A stretch of DNA of 64,000 nt, from assembly GCA_945901795.1 (NCBI GenBank), contig CAMDLP010000007.1, forward strand, positions 1 through 64,000, written 5' to 3'. This DNA comes from Akkermansia muciniphila. Lineage in GTDB: Bacteria; Verrucomicrobiota; Verrucomicrobiia; Verrucomicrobiales; Akkermansiaceae. Below the pieces are notes generated by a model. That model worked only from the letters and a program-made list of their open reading frames with translations, did not search any database and was not told where the DNA came from. This document shows, piece after piece, positions 18,842 to 28,780 of the stretch. Within the stretch, counting starts at the first letter, position 1; the number at the start of each line of letters is the position of its first letter. The position numbers and the translations under genes were made by a program.

Positions 18842-21271
18842 TCAAGCGGTCTTGCCGTCGGCCTTGGGCTTGCGCAATTTCGGGGGCTCGGGGGCTTTGA
18901 CGGGGATGACTTTTTCGATGGCTTCGACGGGCACCCAGCCGCGGGTTTTGGTGGCGAAGGCGACGTAGGCCCAGCGGCCGGACGTGGTGATGATTTCGCA
19001 GAGCGAGCCGGGCGGCGCGTCGATGACCTCGGGCGCGGTGCGGGCGGCGTCGGTATGGAGCGCGGTTTTTTCGGCGATGATGACGGCTTGTCTGGCGAGC
19101 GGCGCGAACTCGGCGTCGTTCGGGAAATAGCGCCAGCCGAGCGCGCCGACGGAAACGAGCAGCGGGCCTAACACGAGCGCGCCGACGGCGGCGACCCGCA
19201 GCCGCGCGCCGGGGCGGGTGGCGGGGAAAACCAGCAGGGCCAGGCCGCAAAGCCAGAGGCCGCTCCAACAGGTGGCTTGCCAGGCGGAGAGTGGAAGGCG
19301 GGTGAGCGCGTATTGGTATTCCGGCCGTTGCACGACGATGGCACCGTGTTTCCGCTCGATGAAGCGGAGGTTCTGACGGGCTTCCTGATGGCCGGAATCG
19401 CGGGCGAGAGCGCGGCGATAGTAGAGCGCGGCGTAGCCGGGGGAGCCTAAACGATAACAGGCGTTGCCAATGTTATAGAGCGTGTCGGCGGAGAGTTGTT
19501 CGTAATTTCCGGCACCGAGCCAGAGCTTCACGGCGTCGTCGTATTTTGCGGATTCGTAGGATTCTAACGCCTGGGTGGCGGTGTTTTTCGCCCGTGCGGG
19601 TGGGCCGAAACCAAGCGCGGCGATGAATGCGAATGCGAGTGCTGCCTGGCGGAGGAGCTTGAGGATTTGATTGCGGCGTTTTGGATCGAGCACGGCTTTC
19701 GGATTGCCGGAAAGGAAGCAAAGGGCGTCGCGCTCGGCAAGGATGGTTTGGATTTCCGCAGGCGGAATGCCGCCGAGGTGGTGCTCGATGAAAGCTCCTG
19801 CGGATTTGAGAAACTCGGTGTCATCGGCAGGCGGCGTTTTCTCGATTTTACGGAGTTCCCGAATCCGCGCGTCGCGGGCGGGGTCTTTCCGGAGGCGCGG
19901 GGCGCAGCGCATCCAGAGCGCCTTGGAGATGAGGACGAGCGCGAGCAACGCGCCGGCTGCATGGCCGAGCCAGGTGGGAAGTGCTGAAGCGGCGGGCAGG
20001 GTGAGTTGCGCCGGGCGAAGGACTGCGAGGATGTTGGTCATGCGTTCGAAGGGGACCGGCAAGGCCTCGACGGCGGCGGGGTTCGCACCCAGCGTGGTGT
20101 TAGGTCGCATTTGCAGCGCGATGGACTCGGTGGTGATGGTCTTGTAGGTTTCGTCTTTGGGATCGAAGTAAACCAGGCGGAATGGCGGGATCTCCGATTT
20201 CATTTCCAGGGGGCGGATCGATTGGTGGAAAACGACGTTGCCGGAGAGTTGGCGCCGCTCGTCGCCGCGTTGCTCGGTGGTGGTGCCGTAGATTTTCCAA
20301 CCGGTCGGGTTTTCGAGTTTCGGCGGACGCAGCGTATCGAGATTGCCGCTGCCGCTGACGATCAGATCGACCGAGATCGGGTCGCCCTCCTGGACCTCGG
20401 TCGCGGTGGTGCTGGCACTCAGTCGGAAGCTGCCCACGGCGTTTTCAAAGCCTTCCGGTGCGCCTTCGGGTAGCGGCATGGATTGGATTTCGAGTTTGGG
20501 AACCTGCAGATAGACCTCCGTGCTGACTTGGCGCGGGAAGGGGTCCATGACCATCTCGCGGGTCATCAGACGGATTTTCGCCGGGCCGATTCCGATTTTC
20601 CCGCTGCGGGTGGGGGTGATCGTGCTCGGGTAGGCCACCGAGACGTAGCGCATTCCTAGCAGGTTGATCCTGCTGCGCATGGGGGAGGGTTGGAAGCGCC
20701 ATGCGGCCACGCCGTCACGCTCGAAATCCGGAATCCCCCAGTCCTCGATGATCATTTCTTCGGGAACGAAGAGCTTGATTTCAGTGGTGGTGGTTTCGTT
20801 TTCGAACGGCTTGTTCTTCAGGATGCGGAACGAACTGGCGTAGCGGATGGTCTTTCCACCGGCCTGGACTTCGGACCATTCGAGTTCGTCCGGATTGAAG
20901 ATCACGAAATCGAGTTTTTCTGTTAGAATCTTGGTGCCGTCCACCATCACCTCGACCGGCGGGATGGAATATCCGCCAGTTTCATAACCGGAGACGATGT
21001 AGTCGAAAACGTATTCCAGCCTTCTGCCGGGGAGCATTCTGGTTTGCGGACCTCTGCCGGAAGGCTGGATGGCGATGTTCCTGACCTTGGGCGGCTCGGG
21101 GATTGCGTTAGGCAGGCCGCCTGCCATGGAGATTTCCAACAGGGCCTGCTCGCCGCGCGCCAAGAATGAGGTGGAAAGCCGGCTGCTGGCCTGACCGTGG
21201 GCGTGGGGACCGAGCAGGATCCAGACCGCGGCGACGCGGATGGTTCGGATGAAATGTTTTAAAGTGTTCAT
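18842..21271 (-). CDS. batD: BatD-BatE fusion: oxygen-tolerance protein with TPR and SH3 domains
   Basis: Residues 1-26 look like a signal peptide. Residues 30-430 form the BatD beta-sandwich region, and a membrane helix lies at 434-455. Residues 538-560 (LLRQAALAFAFIAALGFGPPARA) look like a second signal peptide retained at the fusion joint. A TPR region with SADTLYNIGNACYRLGSPGYAALYYRRAL follows at about 565-640, then two membrane helices at 668-715, and an SH3-like domain at 722-785 containing GWVPVEAIE. BatE of Bacteroides has the same TPR-SH3 layout, so this is a BatD+BatE fusion. Bat proteins are linked to stress resistance with MoxR; their mechanism is unsettled. It is last in the cluster, 4 bp after batBC. 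Confidence 0.85.
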   Translation of the reverse strand: MNTLKHFIRTIRVAAVWILLGPHAHGQASSRLSTSFLARGEQALLEISMAGGLPNAIPEPPKVRNIAIQPSGRGPQTRMLPGRRLEYVFDYIVSGYETGGYSIPPVEVMVDGTKILTEKLDFVIFNPDELEWSEVQAGGKTIRYASSFRILKNKPFENETTTTEIKLFVPEEMIIEDWGIPDFERDGVAAWRFQPSPMRSRINLLGMRYVSVAYPSTITPTRSGKIGIGPAKIRLMTREMVMDPFPRQVSTEVYLQVPKLEIQSMPLPEGAPEGFENAVGSFRLSASTTATEVQEGDPISVDLIVSGSGNLDTLRPPKLENPTGWKIYGTTTEQRGDERRQLSGNVVFHQSIRPLEMKSEIPPFRLVYFDPKDETYKTITTESIALQMRPNTTLGANPAAVEALPVPFERMTNILAVLRPAQLTLPAASALPTWLGHAAGALLALVLISKALWMRCAPRLRKDPARDARIRELRKIEKTPPADDTEFLKSAGAFIEHHLGGIPPAEIQTILAERDALCFLSGNPKAVLDPKRRNQILKLLRQAALAFAFIAALGFGPPARAKNTATQALESYESAKYDDAVKLWLGAGNYEQLSADTLYNIGNACYRLGSPGYAALYYRRALARDSGHQEARQNLRFIERKHGAIVVQRPEYQYALTRLPLSAWQATCWSGLWLCGLALLVFPATRPGARLRVAAVGALVLGPLLVSVGALGWRYFPNDAEFAPLARQAVIIAEKTALHTDAARTAPEVIDAPPGSLCEIITTSGRWAYVAFATKTRGWVPVEAIEKVIPVKAPEPPKLRKPKADGKTA

Positions 21272-21275
21272 GATG

Positions 21276-23237
21276 TTACCAATCTTTCTCCGCGTCCCGG
21301 AACTCGCGTCGGCCCGGAGTTAGAGGCCCTTTTTCGAGGTCAGCGTTTTCCTTGAGAATCCGGTGGGCGCGTTCCTCGGGCGACTCGTTGGGATTTTCGC
21401 CTCCTTTGTCGCCGTCTTTCTTGTCCTTATCCTTGCCCTTCTTGCCGTTGTCCTTCTTCTCCCCGTCATCGCCCTTGCCTTCTTTAGGCTCCTTTCCGCC
21501 GTCGCCCTTGTCGCCGGGTGGATTGGGGCCTTTTTCGCCTTCTTGGCCCTTTTCGCCTTCTTTCGGTTCGCCCTCGCCTTCCTGGGGCTGGCCTTCGCCG
21601 GACTGGGGCTGAGGCATGGATTGCTCGGTCTCTTGCTTTTCCTGATCCAAAAGTTCCCCGAGCCGCTTGAGATAGGTCATCGTCAGCTCGCGGTTCTTGC
21701 TGGCGATCTTGTCGGAGGGAAACAGGGCAAGTGTGGAATCATAGTGCCTAACCGCGTCCGCCCAGTTGGTGACGAGCGATTCGATCCTGGCGTATCCGCC
21801 GGAGTCGCCCTCCTCGGTGGCCTCGGATTCGCGCAGTTTCGCGAGGGCTTCCTTGACGATGGTATCGAAGCGGGCGAGGTCGGGAAGCGCTTCCGAGTCG
21901 CTCGGGTAGGCATCGCCGGATAGGCCCTTCCAGCCGAGCTGAAACAAGGAATTTGCAATGCCGAGGTGGCCGTTCGATCGGACCATTGAGTCGCTAGAAA
22001 GCAACGAATGGCTGAAGGCGGTGCGCGCGCCGCGGAAATCTCCCGCGCGGTAGGCAGCCGTCGCTTCGCCGAGACGGTAGCGGGCCTGGGTTTCACGGAG
22101 CTTTGATTTTCCGGCGAGCTCGTGATAGGCATCACGGGCTTCCTCGTAGTGTTTCCCCGCCAGCGCGGCCTTGGCGTCGGACGCTTCGCCGGCCCGGGCG
22201 TCAGGGATCGTTAGGAACGCGCCGGTGAGAAGGATCGCCGCCTGGATGCCTTTCCAGCGGGTGCCCGCGACGATGGAGACGACGAGGAACAGGATCGCGG
22301 GGAAAACCAGCCACTGATAGAACTCGATCGAGATTCGGCGTTCGCGCCCTTCCATTTCAAAGGCATCCAGTCCCTGCACCACGGATTTCACCATCCCGGG
22401 CACATCCAGCCCGGAGCCGGCGATGGTGTAGCGGCCTTTGGTGCCTTCCGCCAGTTTGCGCATCACATCGCCTTGCAGGCGGCTGATGATGGTGTGGCCG
22501 GAGCGATCGACCATCTGTCCGTTAGGGAAATCGGGGTTTGGGACGAAGCCGCCGTCCTCGGTGCCGACTCCGATGGCGATGATGTAAACGCCGGATCGCT
22601 CGGCTTCGGCGATCATCGCGTCGAGGTCCCCCTCGTGCTTCTCGCCGTCGCTGAGGATGACGAGCGCGTTGTTTTTCTGCTCGGTTTTTTTGAAGGTCTC
22701 GGTCGCGAGTTGGACGGCGGCGGCGAGATCCGAGCCGCCGAGCGGGGCCCAGGTTTCATCGACCTGCTCGACGGTCTCGCGCACGGCGCTGTGGTCGATG
22801 GTGAGGGGAGCAAAAATGTAAGGGTCGCCGGCGAATCCGAGGAAGCCGATCCGCTCGTTAGGCATGGCTTCCAGCAGTTCGTAGATGACGACTTTCGCCT
22901 GGGCGAGCCGGTCCGGTTTGACGTCGTTGACCCGCATGCTTTTGGAAATATCGAGGGCGATCATGACGTTGCGACCGAGTGATTTCTCGGTCTTGGTGCC
23001 GGCGTCGCCGCGGGGGCGGGCGAGCGCGATGATCGTCGCGGCACAGGCGGTCAGCAGGAAAAATAGGGCGAACCAGCGGGGCAGGGAACTGCCGCGCCTG
23101 AGCAGGGTTTCCCGAAGCCGCGGAGCCACAAAGGCCGCCCACTGCTGCCGCCGCAGGCGCGACGTCAGGACCGCGCCTACTCCCAGGAGTGGGAGCAGGA
23201 GCAGCAGGGCGAGCCAGCCGGGTTGGGCGAAATTCAT
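21276..23237 (-). CDS. batB: BatB-BatC fusion: membrane VWA domain plus TPR region
   Basis: The 653-residue protein starts with two membrane helices (7-24, 55-73). A von Willebrand A domain follows, with the metal-site motif D96-x-S98-x-S100 (ALDISKSMR), and then a third helix near 309-330. The next part (350-530) has TPR-like repeats as in BatC. The last ~110 residues are low complexity, rich in Gly, Glu, Lys, Pro and Asp, and probably disordered. VWA domains bind protein ligands through a divalent metal. It lies between batA and batDE with 4-bp gaps. Confidence 0.87.
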   Translation of the reverse strand: MNFAQPGWLALLLLLPLLGVGAVLTSRLRRQQWAAFVAPRLRETLLRRGSSLPRWFALFFLLTACAATIIALARPRGDAGTKTEKSLGRNVMIALDISKSMRVNDVKPDRLAQAKVVIYELLEAMPNERIGFLGFAGDPYIFAPLTIDHSAVRETVEQVDETWAPLGGSDLAAAVQLATETFKKTEQKNNALVILSDGEKHEGDLDAMIAEAERSGVYIIAIGVGTEDGGFVPNPDFPNGQMVDRSGHTIISRLQGDVMRKLAEGTKGRYTIAGSGLDVPGMVKSVVQGLDAFEMEGRERRISIEFYQWLVFPAILFLVVSIVAGTRWKGIQAAILLTGAFLTIPDARAGEASDAKAALAGKHYEEARDAYHELAGKSKLRETQARYRLGEATAAYRAGDFRGARTAFSHSLLSSDSMVRSNGHLGIANSLFQLGWKGLSGDAYPSDSEALPDLARFDTIVKEALAKLRESEATEEGDSGGYARIESLVTNWADAVRHYDSTLALFPSDKIASKNRELTMTYLKRLGELLDQEKQETEQSMPQPQSGEGQPQEGEGEPKEGEKGQEGEKGPNPPGDKGDGGKEPKEGKGDDGEKKDNGKKGKDKDKKDGDKGGENPNESPEERAHRILKENADLEKGPLTPGRREFRDAEKDW

Positions 23238-23241
23238 CGGA

Positions 23242-24258
23242 TCAGGTGGAAGGTGGAGGATTCAGGGCCATGTAAATCGCAGCGCCTAGGGCGGCGAGCA
23301 AGCTGACGCCCACGAACCAGGGAAAGAGCTCGGTATCATCGATCACGGTGAGGCTTTTCGCATCCGTTTTTTCCAGGTTGTCGATGGTGGTGAAGGTCTT
23401 CTTGAGCGCGGCGAGATCCTGCGCCCAATAGTGCTCGGCTCCGGTGAGGTCGGCGATTTTCTTGAGCGTGGGCAAATCGAACTCCTGATAGGGGAAGCGC
23501 ATGATGCTCTGGTCCACGCGGCCCTCGGTGGTGCCGATGGCCACGGTGTAGATCTTGATGCCGAGCGTTTTCGCGTGCTCGGCGGCTTCGATCGGCGAGA
23601 TTTTCCCCGAGTTGCTCGCCCCGTCGGTGATGAGCACGATAATCTTGCTCTTCGCGTCGCGGGCTTCCAGTCGGACCGCAGCGGCGGCAAGGGCGGAACC
23701 GATCGCGGTGCCTTGCTCCTTGATGGTGCCCATGTCCCGCTGGTCGTTCAGGCGGAGTTCGTTCAGCGATCTCCTCAGCCATCGGTGGTCGAGGGTGATC
23801 GGGCTGGCGTCGCGCGGTCGTCCGGCGAAGGCGACCAGGCCCATGCGGTCTTCCGGGCGGCGGCCGATGAAATCATCGACCACCATCTTCGCCACATCGA
23901 TGCGTTTCACCTGCTCGCCTTGATCGACGAAATCATCGATATCCATTGAGAGCGAGACATCGAAGGCGATCATGATGTCGATGCCGCTGGCCGTGCGGCT
24001 TTGATACTCGTTGCGCCAGACCGGGCGGGCCATGGAAATGATAGAGCAGAACAACGCGAGGTAGGCGAGCGGTAGCCCGAGGCTCCATGCCACCCGCCGG
24101 ACTTGGTTTCCGAGGCTGACAAGAACTGATAGGTTCGGGAAAACAACGGCCGCCTCCGAACCCCTTCCGCGGCGGAGCGCGAGCAACAGGAACGCCGGCA
24201 AGAGCAGCAAGAGCCAGCCGGGCTGCGCGAAACGGAAGTGTTCGAGAAACGCGCTCAT
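23242..24258 (-). CDS. batA: BatA: membrane-anchored VWA-domain protein
   Basis: The 338 residues show helices at 13-28 and 57-77, a VWA domain with an intact metal site D100-x-S102-x-S104 (AFDVSLSMD) and VLITDGASNSG, and a C-terminal helix near 313-331. Both N-terminal helices carry the FAQPGWLLLLLP pattern shared with the downstream BatB part, showing that the two are paralogues. It overlaps the preceding gene by four bases and is translated from the same MoxR/DUF58 operon. Confidence 0.9.
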   Translation of the reverse strand: MSAFLEHFRFAQPGWLLLLLPAFLLLALRRGRGSEAAVVFPNLSVLVSLGNQVRRVAWSLGLPLAYLALFCSIISMARPVWRNEYQSRTASGIDIMIAFDVSLSMDIDDFVDQGEQVKRIDVAKMVVDDFIGRRPEDRMGLVAFAGRPRDASPITLDHRWLRRSLNELRLNDQRDMGTIKEQGTAIGSALAAAAVRLEARDAKSKIIVLITDGASNSGKISPIEAAEHAKTLGIKIYTVAIGTTEGRVDQSIMRFPYQEFDLPTLKKIADLTGAEHYWAQDLAALKKTFTTIDNLEKTDAKSLTVIDDTELFPWFVGVSLLAALGAAIYMALNPPPST

Positions 24259-24764
24259 GCCCGGAATCCGTGGTGCAGGGTTTTTAGCAGCCTGCGTGAT
24301 TCGTCGACGACTTCGCTGGCGGCCGCGTCGGGAATCTCAGCGGCGTATTTCAACGAGGCGAGGCGGGCGAATCCCTGGCCGGCCGCCGCGCGGGCTTCTT
24401 CGGAGAAATCCTTCAGCGCCTCATGCCGGGAAATGGTTTCCTCATGCGTCTCGAACAAAGCGGGGTCGCCCGCGGCGGCGGATAGATATTTCCGCAGGAT
24501 GAGGGAGGATTGGATGGCGGCATCGCGCGCTGTTCCTGTGGTGATATTTTCAAGCGCCGCGACGGCTTCCGCGTGGGCCGCCTGGCGGATGGCTAGCGGG
24601 TCGAAGGGGGCGGACCTTTTCTTTTTGAAAATGAGGATCGCGAGCACCACGAAAACCAGCACGACCGCCACGGCGATCATCCACGGCTCCAGCCATAAAT
24701 CCGGGACCAAGGCCTCGGGCGTGCTTGGTTCCAATAATTCAAAACTGCCGGATTTCTCGTTCAT
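24255..24764 (-). CDS. DUF4381-like membrane protein of the Bat cluster
   Basis: A 169-residue protein with one membrane helix (about 27-46, WMIAVAVVLVFVVLAILIF) followed by a basic patch and a helical cytoplasmic domain. Small proteins of this design lie between DUF58 and BatA in many MoxR/Bat clusters. No catalytic motif is visible. It starts one base after the DUF58 gene and its stop overlaps the batA start (ATGA), so it is translationally coupled to both. Confidence 0.7.
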   Translation of the reverse strand: MNEKSGSFELLEPSTPEALVPDLWLEPWMIAVAVVLVFVVLAILIFKKKRSAPFDPLAIRQAAHAEAVAALENITTGTARDAAIQSSLILRKYLSAAAGDPALFETHEETISRHEALKDFSEEARAAAGQGFARLASLKYAAEIPDAAASEVVDESRRLLKTLHHGFRA

Positions 24765-24765
24765 T

Positions 24766-25659
24766 CTATCCGGAGCGTTTGCGGCCGCGCTTTTTCAGGA
24801 GTTGGTGCAATGCGGCAAGCGTGTCGCCGTCGGTTTTCAAGTCCGCCGAGTCGATGCCGTGCTTCTTGAAAATCGCCGCCACGCCTTCGAGTTGTCTCTT
24901 CATGAGCTTCGCGTAGCCCATCCGCAGGTTCGGGTTGCTGGTGTTGACCAATGTTTCGAAGCCCGTCTCGGGATCGACCATCACCACCTTGCCGCCCTTC
25001 GGCAGCTTGGCTTCGAGCGGGTCGAGGACGCGCAACGCGATGGTCTCGTGTTTTTTCGCCAGCTTGCCGATCGGCTTTTCCAGTGGGTCGGAGAAAAAAT
25101 CGGAGATGAGGAAAATCACCGACTTGCGGCGCAGGGTCCGCACCATGAAATCGCAGGCTTCGGCCACCGACGTGCCGGGTTTCTCCGGCTTCGCCACCAG
25201 GATTTCACGGATCATCCGCAGCAGGTGGCGGCTGCCTTTTTCCGGCGGGATGAACAGGATCGGCTCGTTCGCAAAGATCAACAGGCCCACCTTGTCGCCG
25301 TTGTGGAGCGCGCTGAATCCGAGCACCGCCGCAGTCTCCGCCGCGATCTCGCGCTTGCTGAGGGAGACGCTGCCATAGTCCGAAGAGCCGGAGACATCGA
25401 CCGCGATCACTACCGAAAGCTCGCGCTCCTCGCGGAATTTCCTAACGAACGGCATGTTCATCCGCGCGGTTACGTTCCAGTCGATGAAGCGGACCTCGTC
25501 GCCGTGCTGATACTCCCGGAAATCGTCGAAATCCAAGCCCTGCCCACGGAACGATGATAGATATTCGCCGGAAAACGACTCGCGCACCAAGCGCCGAGCC
25601 TTGAGCTCGAGCTTGCGCACGCGCGCCATCATTTCCTCGATCTGTTCGTCCGTCAGCAT
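24766..25659 (-). CDS. DUF58-domain protein, VWA-like, partner of MoxR
   Basis: The 297 residues contain the DUF58 signature FDDFREYQHGDEVRFIDWNV near 44-63 and a VWA-like core with AVDVSGSSDYG in place of the metal-site motif. DUF58 proteins occur next to MoxR ATPases and are thought to be adaptors or substrates. No signal peptide or membrane helix is seen, so it is probably cytoplasmic. It lies 39 bp after moxR, the gap being filled by an AT-rich palindromic repeat. Confidence 0.88.
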   Translation of the reverse strand: MLTDEQIEEMMARVRKLELKARRLVRESFSGEYLSSFRGQGLDFDDFREYQHGDEVRFIDWNVTARMNMPFVRKFREERELSVVIAVDVSGSSDYGSVSLSKREIAAETAAVLGFSALHNGDKVGLLIFANEPILFIPPEKGSRHLLRMIREILVAKPEKPGTSVAEACDFMVRTLRRKSVIFLISDFFSDPLEKPIGKLAKKHETIALRVLDPLEAKLPKGGKVVMVDPETGFETLVNTSNPNLRMGYAKLMKRQLEGVAAIFKKHGIDSADLKTDGDTLAALHQLLKKRGRKRSG

Positions 25660-25662
25660 CCT

Positions 25663-25697
25663 GAAAATCTGAAATTTGAAATTTGAGATCTCAAATC
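25663..25697. repeat. AT-rich tandem repeat with a 16-bp perfect palindrome
   Basis: The moxR-DUF58 spacer holds near-repeats of the 7-mer AAATTTG followed by the perfect palindrome ATTTGAGATCTCAAAT at 25681-25696. The palindrome ends two bases before the moxR stop. It could be a binding site or a small hairpin in the operon mRNA. A similar AT-rich heptamer array lies before aspS. Confidence 0.7.
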
Positions 25698-25698
25698 A

Positions 25699-26682
25699 TT
25701 AGGGCACCGCCACCTTGCTCATGATCCGCTCGATCACCGAGTCGGTGGTCATTTCCTCGGCCTCCGCCTCGTAGGTGAGGAGAATCCGGTGGCGGAGCAC
25801 GTCGAGCGCCATGTCCTTCACGTCCTGCGGCGTGACGAACGCGCGGCCTTGCATGAAGGCTCGCGCCCGCGCCGTTAGTGCGAGGTTGATGGTGCCTCGC
25901 GGCGAGGCGCCGGAGCGGACGAGATTTTTCAGCGGCGCGTCCACAAGCCCCGGGAAGCGCGTGGTGTGGATGATTTGGACGATGTATTTGCGGATCGCGG
26001 GGTCGATGTAAACCTCGTTCACCAGTTCCCGCGAGGCGGCCACCTGCTCGGGTGTCGCCACCGACTTCGTCTGATAGGGCGGGGTCGAGGTCGCCATTTT
26101 GTCGAGGATTTCCAGTTCCTCGTCCTTCGACGGATAGCCGACTGTCACCTTGAGGAGGAAGCGGTCGAGCTGCGCTTCGGGAAGTTGATAGGTGCCTTCC
26201 TGGTCGATCGGGTTCTGGGTCGCCAGCACGAGGAACGGCTTGGGCAGGGGATACGAGCGGTCGCCGAGCGTCACTTGGCGCTCCTGCATCGCTTCGAGCA
26301 ACGCGGACTGGACCTTGGCCGGGGCGCGGTTGATTTCATCGGCGAGGATCAAGTTGTTGAAAATCGGGCCCAGCTTGGGCTCAAATTTGGTTTCCTGAGG
26401 GTGGTAAACCATGGTGCCCACTAGGTCGGCGGGCAGCAGGTCGGGAGTGAACTGGAAGCGCGCGAAGGTGGCGTGCAGCGAGCCGGAAAGCGCCTTAACC
26501 GCGAGAGTTTTCGCCAATCCCGGCACGCCTTCGAGCAGGATGTGGCCGTTGCAAAGCAGCCCGATCAGCAGCCGGTCCACCAAGCGTTCCTGGCCGACCA
26601 GGACCCGCCCCATTTCATCCTTCACCGCCTGGATCCAGCCACTCGTTTCTGCGATCCGCTCTTGCAAGTTATCTGTTGTCAT
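25699..26682 (-). CDS. moxR: MoxR-family AAA+ ATPase
   Basis: A chaperone-like ATPase thought to act on Bat or other VWA proteins. The start is placed at ATG 26682 (MTTDNLQERI), giving 327 residues; the frame is open 14 codons further upstream. Walker A is GVPGLAKT in LLEGVPGLAKTLAVK, Walker B is LILADEINRAP, sensor 1 is LATQNP, and the sensor 2 arginine lies in SGASPRGTI. It is first of the five-gene run moxR-DUF58-DUF4381-batA-batBC-batDE, all on the minus strand with little or no spacing. Confidence 0.94.
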   Translation of the reverse strand: MTTDNLQERIAETSGWIQAVKDEMGRVLVGQERLVDRLLIGLLCNGHILLEGVPGLAKTLAVKALSGSLHATFARFQFTPDLLPADLVGTMVYHPQETKFEPKLGPIFNNLILADEINRAPAKVQSALLEAMQERQVTLGDRSYPLPKPFLVLATQNPIDQEGTYQLPEAQLDRFLLKVTVGYPSKDEELEILDKMATSTPPYQTKSVATPEQVAASRELVNEVYIDPAIRKYIVQIIHTTRFPGLVDAPLKNLVRSGASPRGTINLALTARARAFMQGRAFVTPQDVKDMALDVLRHRILLTYEAEAEEMTTDSVIERIMSKVAVP

Positions 26683-26776
26683 CGATTTGATGCGGCAGTT
26701 TGGCACGCCAGCGAATCCGTGCAACCGGCAAAGCGCGGAAAAACGGATGAATTGCTTCCGGTAGCGGGCGAGCCAA

Positions 26777-28057
26777 TCAGGCAGCGTCCTGGTCCGCGCG
26801 CTTGCGGCGGATGCTGGGGGGGCGCTCGCCGGTGACGACCTGGCGGTTGATGGTCACGGTGTCGATGTCCTCGCGAGAGGGAATGTCGAACATGACTTCG
26901 AGCATCATTTTTTCGAAAATCGAGCGCAACGCGCGGGCTCCGGTGCCGCGGCGGACGGCTTCTTCGGCTAGAGCTTGGAGGGCGTCGCGGGTGACGCGCA
27001 GCTTCACGCCGTTCATGGCGAGTTGCTTGCCGTATTGTTTGACCAAAGCGTTTTTCGGGTCGGTGAGAATCGAGATCAGCTCGTCTTCCGTCAGTTTCCT
27101 GAGCGCGGAGATGACCGGGATGCGGCCGATGAATTCCGGGATGAGGCCGAAGTGGAGGAGGTCCTCCGGTTGGACTTTTTCCAAGACGTTCACTGAAGGA
27201 TCGTCGAGATTTTCCCTGGATGTGTCCGCATGGAAACCGAGGGTGTTGCTGCCGAGGCGGCGGCGGACCAGGTCCTCGAGGCCGACGAACGCGCCGCCGA
27301 CGATGAAGAGGATTTTCTCGGTGTTGACTTGGATGTATTCCTGCTGGGGATGTTTGCGGCCACCTTGCGGCGGGACGTTGCAAATCGTGCCTTCGAGGAT
27401 TTTGAGCAGCGCCTGTTGGACGCCCTCGCCGGAGACATCGCGGGTGATCGAGACGTTCTCGGTCTTGCGGCCGATCTTGTCGATCTCGTCAACGTAGATG
27501 ATGCCGCGCTCGGCGCGGGCGACGTCGAAGTCGGAGGCTTGCAACAGGCGCAGGATGATGTTTTCCACGTCCTCGCCGACGTAGCCAGCTTCGGTTAGGG
27601 TGGTGGCGTCCACGATGCAGAACGGCACGTCGAGCACGCGGGCCAGCGTGCGGGCGAGAAGGGTTTTTCCCGAACCGGTCGGGCCGAGCAGCATGATGTT
27701 CGACTTCTCGATCTCCACGTCCTTGAACTCGTCACTGAGTTTTGCCTGGTCCTGGCGGAGGCGCTGGTAGTGGTTGTAAACGGCGACGGATAGAACTTTT
27801 TTGGCGTTCTCTTGGCCGATGACGTGTTCGTTGAGCTTGGCGAGGATGGCGGCCGGGAAGGGGATCTTGAAGCCGGGCTTTTCGGCCGGTGTTTTGCCTT
27901 TGGCCGGAGTGCCGCCGAGTTCCTTTATGAGGATGTTTGAGCAGACCTCGATGCACTCGTTGCAGATATAGACACCGGGACCGGCGATCAGTTTTTTAAC
28001 CTCTGAATGGCTCTTCCCGCAGAAGGAGCACATCGTCAGATTTGAAGCGCGGGCCAT
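26777..28057 (-). CDS. clpX: ATP-dependent protease ATP-binding subunit ClpX
   Basis: ClpX unfolds tagged substrates and feeds them to ClpP. The 426 residues start with the zinc-binding domain (C10, C13, C32, C35). The AAA+ domain has Walker A GPTGSGKT, Walker [11 protein letters not shown], the GYVGEDVEN pore loop and the [11 protein letters not shown] segment. The IGF-type ClpP-docking loop appears as LGFHA. It lies 39 bp after clpP, in the order tig-clpP-clpX that is widely conserved. Confidence 0.97.
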   Translation of the reverse strand: MARASNLTMCSFCGKSHSEVKKLIAGPGVYICNECIEVCSNILIKELGGTPAKGKTPAEKPGFKIPFPAAILAKLNEHVIGQENAKKVLSVAVYNHYQRLRQDQAKLSDEFKDVEIEKSNIMLLGPTGSGKTLLARTLARVLDVPFCIVDATTLTEAGYVGEDVENIILRLLQASDFDVARAERGIIYVDEIDKIGRKTENVSITRDVSGEGVQQALLKILEGTICNVPPQGGRKHPQQEYIQVNTEKILFIVGGAFVGLEDLVRRRLGSNTLGFHADTSRENLDDPSVNVLEKVQPEDLLHFGLIPEFIGRIPVISALRKLTEDELISILTDPKNALVKQYGKQLAMNGVKLRVTRDALQALAEEAVRRGTGARALRSIFEKMMLEVMFDIPSREDIDTVTINRQVVTGERPPSIRRKRADQDAA

Positions 28058-28096
28058 GAGGTAATATCAGATGAGGGTATTGGGAATTCAGCGGGA

Positions 28097-28780
28097 TCAA
28101 GCTTCAGGCTTTTTCTCCTCGATGGCGGCGACGACCGTGTCTGGCAGCTGTTTGCGGCTTTCGAGGACTTTATCAACGAGGCCGTAAGCGACGGATTGCT
28201 CGGCGGTCATGTAGTTGTCCCGGTCCGAATCGTTTTCGACCTGTTCGATGGACTTGCCGGTGTGAAAGGCAAGGATTCCGTTGAGGCGCTTCTTGAGATT
28301 GAACATGAAGCCGATGGTGCGCTCGACATCGGAAGCAGTGCCCTGCGCGCCGCCGGAAACTTGGTGAATCATGACGTGGGAGTTAGGCAGGCAGAAACGT
28401 TTGCCTTTCGTGCCGGCGGTGAGGAGCACCGAGCCCATGGATGCGGCGATGCCGATGCAGTAGGTGTTCACGTCGCAGGTGAGGAATTGCATGGTGTCAT
28501 ACATCGCGAGGCCGGCGGTGACGGAGCCGCCGGGGGAGTTGATATAGATGTGGATGTCCTTCTTCGGGTCCTGCATTTGCAGGAACAGTAGCTGGGCGAT
28601 CACCGAGTTGGCGACGAAGTCATCGATCGGCGTGCCGATGAAGATGATGCGGTCCTTGAGAAGGCGCGAGTAGATGTCGAACGAGCGCTCGCCGCGCGCG
28701 TCCTGCTCGATCACGACGGGGACGTAGTAGCTGTTGCGCGGGGCGGATGAGCTCATGGAAGGTGATTGGAAGTTAGTCAT
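28097..28780 (-). CDS. clpP: ATP-dependent Clp protease proteolytic subunit ClpP
   Basis: The serine peptidase core of ClpXP. The 227 residues include the catalytic triad Ser114 (GIAASMGS), His139 (NSHVMIHQ) and Asp188 (SDRDNY), plus the oxyanion glycines in [10 protein letters not shown]. About 15-20 N-terminal residues are probably removed on maturation. Its start overlaps the end of tig by eight bases, so translation is coupled to trigger factor. Confidence 0.96.
   Translation of the reverse strand: MTNFQSPSMSSSAPRNSYYVPVVIEQDARGERSFDIYSRLLKDRIIFIGTPIDDFVANSVIAQLLFLQMQDPKKDIHIYINSPGGSVTAGLAMYDTMQFLTCDVNTYCIGIAASMGSVLLTAGTKGKRFCLPNSHVMIHQVSGGAQGTASDVERTIGFMFNLKKRLNGILAFHTGKSIEQVENDSDRDNYMTAEQSVAYGLVDKVLESRKQLPDTVVAAIEEKKPEA

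Noticed and set aside
21352-21612. A Ser/Pro/Phe-rich plus-strand frame opposite the end of batBC
   Set aside because: It is the complement of the low-complexity Glu/Lys/Gly tail of BatBC and has no independent coding signal.
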